NCBI GenBank assembly: GCA_019022495.1
Contig: JAFEKR010000006.1
Coordinates: 62,001 to 126,000, forward strand
Direction of reading: 5' to 3'
DNA length: 64,000 nucleotides
Source: Epichloe hybrida
Taxonomy: Eukaryota > Ascomycota > Sordariomycetes > Hypocreales > Clavicipitaceae
Notes under the pieces: model-generated
The model's database searches: none
What the model saw: only the letters and a program-made list of their open reading frames with translations
What the model was told of the DNA's origin: nothing
Program-made: the position numbers and the translations under genes
Shown: piece by piece, positions 55,429-64,000 of the stretch
Position numbering within the stretch: the stretch's first letter is position 1
Layout: the number at the start of each line of letters is the position of its first letter

Positions 55429-56030
55429 CTAGAATAATAATTTAGTAATTCTTTAAAGGAATTACTATTAATAATAGCAAAAGTAATATTATTTTCTAGT
55501 ATAAATCTTATAACTAGATTAATTACCTTTTTTAATAAAAATTCCTCTAAGGAAATTATAGAATTTTAAGCCCTTTTAGTAGGAAAAAAGGATATTAAAG
55601 ATAATTAGCCTAGGGATTATGGCTGGATTTCAGGCATTATTATAATATTAGTAATAAGATTATTATAAGATAATATAAATAACTTACTTATTATCTTAGT
55701 AGGTTGTTTTTCTTCTAATTTAGAAGTAGTAATATCCTTATGCTTTAGCTTATAATAGGATATTCTATTAGAAGCTTAAAATCTCTTAGCCTTACTTTTA
55801 AAGGTAAAAGTATAATTAGGCTGTGAATAAAAACATATAATTACCCTTTCTTTATTTAAATTAATTTTAGATAACTAAAAATTAAATAGATTATAGGTAA
55901 ATATATATGATTTTAAAGAGAATTTGTAACTAGCCTAATTTTCTAGGTCTTTTTTATGTAAACCTAGAAGATTACTAAGCTAGCTAGGCCTAATAGGCTA
56001 AGAAGATTTATTAGAAGGATAAAAAGAGAA

Positions 56031-56917
56031 ATCTATGTTAAATAAGAGGTGTTTTTTGCGGTTTTTTGCGGTTTTTTGCTGTTTTTTACTGTTTTTTGCT
56101 GAATTTTGCTGAATTTTGCTGAATTTAATTTTTTCTTTTTTCCTTTTATTATGTTTTTTTATTTTTCCTTTTATTCGATTTTCTATGTTTTTTAAGGGTT
56201 CTTTTAGGGGGATTTTTAGGGATTTTTAGGGGATTTTTTTAGGGATTTTGGGGTTTTAAGGGTTTTTTTAGGTTTTTTATAGCTAAAAAGAGATTTTAAA
56301 GAAACTTAAATAAGAAGAATAATAAGGGATAATAGTAAGAATAATAGTTAAGCTTTTCCTACGTAATTTGGATTTTTTGCGAATTGTTATGATTTTTATA
56401 AGGGAAAAAGAAAAGAAAAGAAAAAAAAGAAAAGAGAAGCAGGGTAATAGTGTATAAAATTTTTTAACTTTACTAATTAATTATTTTTATAAATTTTACA
56501 TTTACTTTTAGACTTACTTTTTTATTTATACTCTTTATTTAAAGATAGTAATATCTTATATATAAATATATAGTAAATTATTTTTTTTATATTTAATACT
56601 ATTTTCTTTAATTTAAAAAAAACTAATTTTATTATATAAAATTATATAAAATATATAATATATATATATAGCTTAGGCTTTTATAATATCTTTTTATTAT
56701 ACTTATATAACTATTATAAAGTTTAATTATTAAATTAAAATAAGTATTTCTAATTAAAATAAGTATTTAGAAACTTTTTATAGGATTTTTACTTATTCTT
56801 TTATTTAAAAAACCTATAAAGTTAAAAATAATTATTATAAATTTAAAAAAAAATCTTTTTAACCTAGAAAAGTTTTTATTAAGAAAAGATATATTATTTT
56901 TATTTTTAAGAAGTTTC
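56031..56917. other. hAT1 upstream non-coding region with T-rich repeats
   Basis: 56045-56125 is a tandem array of TTTTTTGCGG / TTTTGCTGAA units. 56190-56275 is T/G-rich with TTTTAGGGG motifs. The remainder is plain AT-rich DNA with no frame. It should contain the transposase promoter if hAT1 ever was active. Confidence 0.7.
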
Positions 56918-57224
56918 TGTTAGATTCACAGGGTATTGAATTCAATGTAATACAGTCGTGAGCCCGAAGAATAGTATCGTTATTGATTATCTATTCTAGG
57001 CTGCGTTGTCTGTTATTATAATTGATTAAGTTATAGGAAAAGAGAGATAAAAAGCTAGAAGTTATAATATATAAAGGGAAAAGGGGTTACGCGTTTGTAT
57101 CCCTATATTTCCTAGCTAATTAACGTGCTAGGTTATAGGTTACGTGTGGGGTCCGCGCGCGGCCTAAGCTTCTGCTAGGTAATTGTGGCTACGACGCGTA
57201 ATTAATATTACCTTTGTTCTAACA
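56918..57224 (-). repeat. CopA4 3' LTR
   Basis: 307 bp, minus-strand TGTTAGAACAAAGG...GAATCTAACA, with TGTTAGA/TCTAACA inverted ends. Confidence 0.95.
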
Positions 57225-57639
57225 CTAGAACTTCTCTCTTTTAATATAATTATTAATATGTAATATTAATTATAGAAATGAAAAAGGAAAGATAGATTAA
57301 GAATGTGGTTAATAGGGAATATAAGGAAAAGAACTTATAGCCTATCTAGGTATATAGTTACTAATAAAAGGGAAGTAATAATCTTGCTTAGCCTATAAGC
57401 CTATGTAAGGATAAGTAGGTCCTTCTAAATCCCTTCTTTTCTTAAAATAACATATATACCGCACTATAGCGTGTATATAACATCTTCCTCCTCCTTAGTA
57501 ATACCTTTATTCTCCTATACACCACTATTAATTTCTATAGTCTACTAGGAGAGCCTAGTAAGCTAGCATGGTTATAGCCACTAGGGATATTAACTACAGG
57601 GGTGTAAATCCCCTATGTATTACTATCTTATCCCTATAG

Positions 57640-60600
57640 CTATCCTCCTAGAGGGTTACTTTTTTCTCTTACCACGCGTGTATTACACGTAAGTAACCTA
57701 TCCCTCTATCTAGATAGTTATCTAGTTAGTTAAGATAAAGCTCTTAAGGGCCTTATTAGGTAATACCTTTGTAAAGGTATTAGCTAGGTTATTCTCTCTG
57801 TTAATCCATCAGATCTTATAGAGTTCTTAGTGTTTATATAACTATTAAAGGGCTATAATATTAATTATTAAGCGTTTCTCCTTTATTATACTAAGCTTAA
57901 TAAGGCACTTATATAAGGAGTATAAATCTGTATATATAATAACTAGGATCTTTAGGAGCTTTAGTTAGTTAGTAACTAAGTTTAGGGTAGTTATAATTAT
58001 ATAAGCTATATTAATACTAGCTACTATACTATAGACTTCTAAGGTAAGCATGCTTTACGTGACTCTCTTGCTCTTTATTAAGCTAAAGTATATAATATTG
58101 CCTTTAATTGTAAACTTGCTATTAGTGTAGTCTTTATTCGCTAGGATAAGTATATATCCTAGTTATAAGAATAGGTCCTAGTTATTAGCAAAGGATTTAT
58201 TTATAAAGGTAAAGAGCTTTGCCTTCTTAAGGTTAATTAGGATAAATATTAGACCTCTCTCTAGGTGATCTATCTGCTACTTTAGGTGGTAATTAAGGGC
58301 TTTTACGTCCTCTAGGGTTAGCTCCTAGTATTATGTAGCAACGGATAGGTTAAAGTAAGCCTCTAGTTAGTAGATTAAGGTAATGTAAGCGTCTTAGGCC
58401 CTTTGCTTAATATATTTACGCTTTAAGTTAGTTATTAAAACTAACTTTAACTTATTACTTTGCCCTTTCTACTAGATCTTAATAGTATTATTCTCTAGCA
58501 AGATAATACTACTATTAAACGTAAGAGGGCAGTCCTAAGTTAGGAATTACTTTAGCTTTATATTAAAGCCTACTATAGTAAGCTAGGTCTCTTCCTTCTT
58601 AGAGAACTTCTTGTCTAAGAGGCTGATTGTGTTGTTAGTCTATATTCTAACGTAGGTAAAGTTAGGGCTTTCCTTTGTAGTTATAAGCAGGTAGGGATTA
58701 TATATAGAGGTTTCTATCTAGAGGTTCTCTCTATAATGCTTATAATACATAACCCACTAGTGTGTTCCTACCTTTACAAGCCTATAGAGGGGTTTTATAA
58801 CCCTTAAGATTATACTAGGTGGGTAGAGATGCCGTATCTAAATTAGTAAGCGCGCTAGGATTAGCCGCTCTAGTAATATATAGGCCTGTATATAAGCCTA
58901 ATAGATATCTCTTAGCTAGATAAGGAATTTCCTTAATCTTACTAATAGGGCTATTACGAGGATAAGACGTTAGCTTACGCGTTAAATCATTAGGGCCTGT
59001 GTAAGAATAGCCTATTTCCCTTTATCCTTACACCCTTAGATCACAAGGCGTGACTTTTTATAGGGTTCTGTTATCTTACCTTTAATCTTATTAATAATTT
59101 AGGAATTAAAGATTTAAATCCTACTATGTTCTTCCTTATTAAATATAATAAATTTAAACATACCTTACTTAATTAGAGCGTTAATCTCCGCTTTTGTTAA
59201 TAGCTTAAATAGTTTACCTAGGGTCTTAATAATTCCTTCCTTACGTAGCTTAATTATAAGAGCTAGGTTACTATATTCTTTTGCTAATAGGAAGGTATTA
59301 GCACCTTAAGGCATTACAGGAGGGTTCTTCTATAGCCTTTTATGTTCTCGCTTTAATAGTATTAGTAGCACTATATTCTTATTATAGGCCTCTTACCTTT
59401 TCTCTCCTTTCTCTTTACTAGGCTCTATTATCTTCTCCGCATTAGGATCCTTATAGTAAGGCTTAATAGATGTTAACCTAAAGGTCTTTAGGCCTCTAGG
59501 CATGTTAAGTGTATAGCTCTCTCTAGTAATTATTAGCAGCTTATATAGACTTACCTATCCCTTACTTTCTTACTAGACCTTAACCTTTAATCTAAGCGGT
59601 AGGCTAAGGGTCTTTAAGGTATCTAGGCTATTACGTTTAGCAAGGGCCTTATTAACCTTCTGGATAGCATAGAGTCTCTTAATCTCTTTAGTAGCCTTCT
59701 ATACTATAATTACACGCTATGTAATATTAGGTAATAGCGGGGACTTACTTATTATATGTAGGTAGGCTCTAAAGATAAGGAGGGTTAGGATAAGACTATT
59801 AGGGCTTATGGTATTATTTAGGGCCTTAATTACTATTTAAAGGGTAATAGGTTCTGGTATTATAGGGCATTTATATCTAATTATATTATAAGCTCTTTAG
59901 AGCAGCCTATAATACCTTTTAATCTTCCCTATACTATAGTGTGCCTTAACAGGGACTTCCTTAATTAAAATTAATATTAAAGCTATGAATTATCTAAATT
60001 TATTACTGTGGAAGTTTATTCTAGTGTCTATAATAATAAAGTCTAGGGGGCCTAGGTAAGCATTAATCTAGCATATTTAGAGGGCTTCCTAGGTTATTTT
60101 TATAGAGATATCATTAAGGAATTTCACTACGTTAAACGCTATAACTATATCTATAGTGTAAAGTATAGGGTAGTTGCTATCTAGGTAAAAGGTATTTACT
60201 ATTACTTTATAATTAAAGCTATACTTATCCTTAAGGGTAAACTTAAAGTAATTAGGGCTATCTACGTGTATTTAGTATTAGTAGTATATTCTTATCAGCT
60301 CCCTAATAGCTTTAATGTTAATATTATGCCCTAATCTATAGAGAACCTTATGTAAACGTTAGATTAATAGATGCCTAAAGTGGCAATATAATTACTATAG
60401 CTTACCTTCTATAAGGTAGCTCTAAGCAACTGCTTCTTCTTTCTATATAAGAAGTATCTAGGCATACCCCTATTTACGTATGATAGGCACTTTAATATTT
60501 CCTTATTATAGCGTGTTCTTAGAGATATTAAAGTTAATCTTTAGATAGTCTATATTATTAAGGGATAAGAGGAATAAAGTGTTTATAAGGATAACCTAAA

Positions 60601-63130
60601 AGAGGATATTTCTAAAGGGAGTAGGCATATTAGCTAATCCTAGCGTGATAATTAGGTCTCCCGCGCTAAATCTAACTAATACCTTCTTCTCTATTAATTT
60701 ATTAAGCTGTAATATAGGCATCTAATGTTATAAAGCAAGAAATTAAGGGTGCCCTACTGTAGAGAACTTTATAGCTCCTGTGTTAGGTATGATCCCTTAG
60801 AATATTACATAGGAATAGTAATCTTCTAATATAAACGTTACTAAGGCTTTGTTTACGAGTTCCTGCTAAAAGGGGTCTTCTTTGCTTAGGCTATAATATG
60901 CTACTTGCCTTATTAGGAATTAAACCATTTTCTCGCTATTAATATAGGTTCTATATGTAAAGAAGCTTGTAGGTACTAGCCTATCTGTATTATTAGGGCT
61001 GTTATTAAATCTAATACTCTTCATATACTAAGCAATTTCATTATTAATAGAGGGTTAGGACTTATGTTCTCCCTTATACTAAGTGAGGAATAAATAATAT
61101 AAGTTATTAGTTAGATCCGTAAGGTAATGGTTCTTAAAGCGTTAAAATGCCTTCTTATAGTCCTCTTTAGGGTGCTTAGATAACTAGCATCCTTCCTTGC
61201 TATATATATAGCATTTCTTTGTGCGAGAAGTACCTTCTCTTCCTTATGGTTTTAAGGGGTATTAGGTCTCTTTTCCATTCCTATTATATCTTTGGTTAGT
61301 CTAGAATTACTCTAGGGTTGTAGTTTTAGTTAGGAATTATTAACAGTTCTTCTTCTCTTCCTTAATAAGACAAAGGGTTATTCTAATCTATTTATAAAAC
61401 TCTTATAGTCTGTCTAGCGGATCTATAATTGCTTCTCTACACTTTAGAATACTATAATAGGCTTTAATAAGTTAATTCTAGAGTGCCCTTTTAGTTTAGC
61501 CTACTTTAGGCACTACTTGTTATAAGATAGCTAGTCTTTCTATAAGTTTATTAAAGTATTTAATTATTAACTTACTTAGGTTATTATTTACTATTCCTTA
61601 TAGGGAAGTATTATTTTACTCTAGTAGATATCTTTGCTATATATCCTTAGTTTTAAATTATTCTCTTATATAGCTAATAAGCATAAGGAGATCTTATAGT
61701 TGTCTAGGTTTAGAGAGGTAGTCTATATAGTATTACAGTGCTTTACCTTTAAGCATAACCTTAAAAGCATAACTAGCTTATTTAGGCTAGATATTAAGTT
61801 ATTTATACTTTCTATAGAATATTTAAAGCTTTAATTTAAGGATATTATAGTTATTAGCGCTATAGAGTTATTCTTTAGGGTATACCTTAGATAAGTTAAT
61901 AATCTGCTTTAGCAAAGGTCTCTAGGTCTATAAGGGTTCTCTAGGTGTTTCCTTTTATATCTATAAAAGGGGTAGTAAGGTCTTTAGGAAGTAAGAGGGT
62001 AGCTTTATAAGTAGCACCCTTAGGGCTTATTATTCCCTCTAATCCTTCTCTTCCTTATATTAGGAAGGAGGAATTATAGCTCTTTAAGCTATGCTAATAA
62101 GGGTACTACTAGCCCTAGACAGTATAGGTTACCTCTATTAGTAACTCTCCTGCTTAGGGGTATTATTAGTAGTGTTACTAGGGTAATACTACTAACTTAC
62201 CTCTAGTAAAGGTATAGGCAAGGGAGTTACCTATAAATACTTGCAAATAGTATCCTTAAGTAGTCTTAACTCTAGGTTAATTAACCTTCCTAGGGGAGAT
62301 TAGCTAGGCCTTCCTAGAGGGGATTAACTTAGTTTTCCTAGGGGAGTCTAGCTTATTAATCCTTTTAATAGTAATTATACTAATAACTAGGGTAATAGGG
62401 TAGGTTACCTAGTTCTAACATCACTATTATCTAGTAGATTACAGAAAAACTCTTTATTCTATAGGTTCTTTTAGAAGCCTATGTACTTCTTCCTAGCCTT
62501 TTTAATTTCTTTAAGAGTCTAAAATCTAAATTCTTCTTAGTTTACTACTTCTTTAAGGTTATTTACTATCTTAGTGCCTCTTCTAACGGTTATATATACT
62601 CTATTATAAAGAAAATAGTCTTAAAGTCTATTTTATAAAAGGTCTCTTCCTTCTGTGAACTTATCCCTTAACTATTTATAGAAGTTATTACTAAATTTAG
62701 AGAATAGTATTCTTCTAAATAACCCTTACTTCTTATATTATTTAGTCTTTATAAGGATATAAAGACTAATTTCCTTAGATATTATCATCTCTTTATATTT
62801 AGAACTTCCTATTTATTAGAGTAGTTCTTCTATAATATATTATTAAAGCCTTACAGAGATATAAGGATATAGGTTAGTGTAAGCAGGGGTTTTTCCTTTG
62901 TTAAGGTATTTATTACTATCTCCTATTTTAATACCTTCCATAGTATTATTATAGCTATTAGTCTTGCTAGGAACTCTAAATTAACTAGAGGTCCTAGATA
63001 GTCTAGCTGCATCTAATATTCTAATGGATTAAGGGAGGTAAATCTTGTAATATAAGAAGAAAAAGGGTATAACTATAATTATGTAACGTGTTTCAGATAT
63101 AAAGGATTGCGAGGCAAGGCAGTTAACTTC
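57640..63130 (-). pseudogene. CopA4 gag-pol remnant
   Basis: Gag occupies about 63130-61180 and ends in a knuckle near 61230-61190 (KCYIYSKEGC-LSKHPKED; one Cys is Tyr). Integrase: FKFTLKDKYSFNYKVI near 60250, LGPLDFIIIDTRINF near 60060-60020 (first catalytic Asp preserved), KEVPVKAHYSIGKIKRYY near 59960-59910. RT lies between about 59300 and 58300. RNase H: RVTQSMLALEVYSIV near 58060 and IYTDLYSLYKCLIKL near 57930, then NLANTFTKVLPNKALKSF near 57780-57730. Some catalytic residues survive, but stops are frequent. Family biology: virus-like-particle protein and enzymes for copy-and-paste transposition. Confidence 0.88.
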
Positions 63131-63413
63131 AAATGCGTGATAAAATATATAACAAAAAAAGATAAGGGGATAGCTTAGCTACTAGTGTTAAACCTTTCTT
63201 TATTATTTTAGAGTCCGTATAGATATAGATATTAATACTAAAGTAAGAAGAGAGCTATATTATACCTTTCTGTTAGCATAACTTATTATTAAACATAGCC
63301 CTCCTATTATATAAGGCGAGTTATTATTAAATAAGCTACCTCTTCTAATTAACCTTACTAATCTGCGGTGTTTGAAGACTATGTGGTTATCTATAAAGGT
63401 AACTACTAATTAG

Positions 63414-63720
63414 TGTTAGATTCATAGGGTATTAAATTTAATGTAATATAGTTATAAGCCTAAAGAATAGTATTATTATTAATTATTTATTCTAGGCTGC
63501 GTTGTCTGTTATTATAATTAATTAAGTTATAGGAAAAGAGAGGTAAAAAGCTAGAAGTTATAATATATAAAGGGAAAAGGGGTTATGTGTTTATATCCCC
63601 ACATTTCCTAGCTAATTAACGTGCTAGGTTATGGGTTACGTGTAGGGTCTGCGCGCAGCCCGAGCTTCTGCTAGGTAATTGCGGCTGCGACGCGCGATTG
63701 ATATCACCTTTGTTCCAACA
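63414..63720 (-). repeat. CopA4 5' LTR
   Basis: 307 bp, the partner of the left LTR; minus-strand TGTTGGAACAAAGG...ATGAATCTAACA. The leader CTAATTAGTAGTTACC (minus) follows inward. Confidence 0.95.
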
Positions 63721-63725
63721 GTTTC

Positions 63726-64000
63726 CTTATACTTATATAATTTTCTTTAGATTTAATATCTTATTAATTTATAATATTAAATAATTTCTTTAAGGTAATT
63801 ATTTTAATAAAAGCTAAAAAAGGTATAGAAATTAATAGTAAATATTTAAAAATTACTAGAATAGTAAAAAAATATCTAAAATATAGAAAAAAGAGTTAAG
63901 TATAAGCTTAAACTTAAATATATTATATTTACCTACCCTAAATATATAATAAGCTTATATTTCTAAATAAGGTAAAACTTAATATATTTATAAATAAATC
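63726..64000. other. hAT1 remainder, non-coding
   Basis: AT-rich sequence continuing hAT1 after CopA4. I see no frame, repeat or terminus in it. Confidence 0.6.

Larger units (their letters stand above)
53204..56030 (-). pseudogene. hAT1 transposase, main part, with introns
   Basis: Minus strand. The C-terminal dimerisation domain at about 53430-53210 reads EDIFK--EDNTKSF, LAIPTTSSAIESTFNT, NILIKR and LKELILLKN, the hAT signature with the WW pair as stops. Upstream, TRWNLTYKII at about 54367-54340 is the conserved hAT TRWN region, followed by LELKEAI and NTLGLVSLF. Several short introns interrupt it: 53415-53471, 54374-54425, 54567-54617, 55066-55104 (or to 55139) and 55370-55428, all with GTAAGT donors. 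The N-terminus, about 55740-56030, is not clearly readable and I cannot fix the start; no BED finger is evident. Stops at Trp/Gln codons show inactivation. The transposase would cut at the CAGAG termini. Confidence 0.78.
56918..63720 (-). mobile_element. CopA4: full-length Ty1/Copia, 6803 bp, inserted in hAT1
   Basis: Two 307-bp LTR-A copies and the duplication gtttc (56913-56917 and 63721-63725). Complete order on the minus strand: 5' LTR, leader, gag with zinc knuckle, protease, integrase, RT, RNase H, polypurine tract (57225-57242), 3' LTR. It serves as the reference for CopA1, CopA2 and CopA3. The left LTR keeps more CG and TG (for example GTCGTGAGCCC) than the right one. Confidence 0.95.
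29424..64000 (-). mobile_element. hAT1: autonomous-type hAT transposon, split by GypC and CopA4, runs off right edge
   Basis: The left end is CAGAGCATTGCAAT at 29424, the same terminus as hAT2. Own sequence is 29424-30689, 53204-56917 and 63726-64000; the rest is GypC and CopA4 with their target duplications. It carries a minus-strand transposase gene whose 3' end is in the left segment. The right terminus and partner of the 8-bp flank attataag (29416-29423) should lie outside. The CAGAG terminus and, for hAT2, an 8-bp duplication are typical of hAT (family knowledge). Confidence 0.85.

Noticed and set aside
56185..56275. Telomeric repeat tract
   Set aside because: TTTTAGGG-like units are irregular and internal to hAT1.

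Overview
The window looks like heterochromatic, AT-rich DNA of a filamentous ascomycete (Pezizomycotina). The evidence is its contents (Ty1/Copia and chromodomain Ty3/Gypsy LTR elements, a Tad1-like LINE, hAT DNA transposons, a tRNA-derived SINE), short introns of about 39-59 nt with GTAAGT donors and CTAAY branch sites, and a strong repeat-induced point mutation (RIP) pattern. TpG and CpA have become TpA, so Trp and Gln codons read as stops and catalytic Asp codons read as Asn. The species cannot be named from this. I found no host gene; nearly every base can be assigned to a transposon, and no element carries an intact coding frame.

Layout. 1-3912: Gyp1, minus, partial. 3913-6517: GypA, minus. 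6518-11272: CopX1, a Copia, minus. 11273-13725: CopA1, a Copia, minus, 5' part. 13726-16613: CopB1, a Copia, plus, 3' part. 16614-16837: end of an hAT element (hAT3). 16838-17254: 3' end of a third Copia family (CopC). 17255-17675: 5' end of CopA2, plus. 17676-28597: CopA3, minus, split by GypB (21302-27904) and by a little-mutated solo LTR (19329-19854). 28598-29423: start of CopB2, plus. From 29424 past the right edge: hAT1, whose transposase gene (minus) is split by GypC (30690-53203); CopA4 (56918-63720, minus, full length) sits further upstream in hAT1.

Inside GypC lies hAT2 (35764-51707), a 1.7-kb internally deleted hAT. Inside hAT2 is a 6.8-kb Tad1-like LINE (37467-51688). Inside the LINE is the full-length Copia CopX2 (43252-50642), and inside the leader of CopX2 is a 242-bp SINE (44097-44338). 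Eight insertions are proven by target-site duplications visible on both sides: GypB tgttt, GypC ttccc, hAT2 attaagct, LINE attgtattgcaat, CopX2 aaccc, SINE aggttatgagcccgg, CopA4 gtttc, solo LTR ctagtt. The remaining order is inferred from which element interrupts which.

The most unusual observations are: (1) an antisense, apparently intron-containing gene between pol and the 3' LTR of the Gypsy family, seen in GypB and GypC with an intron at the same place; (2) a SINE inserted exactly behind the primer-binding site of CopX2, with the empty site preserved in CopX1; (3) a CopX primer-binding site matching the anticodon arm of initiator tRNA-Met; (4) hAT elements whose ends are arrays of TGTATTG-like repeats, with a 10-bp repeat expanded to about 56 copies in one copy and about 3 in its deletion derivative.
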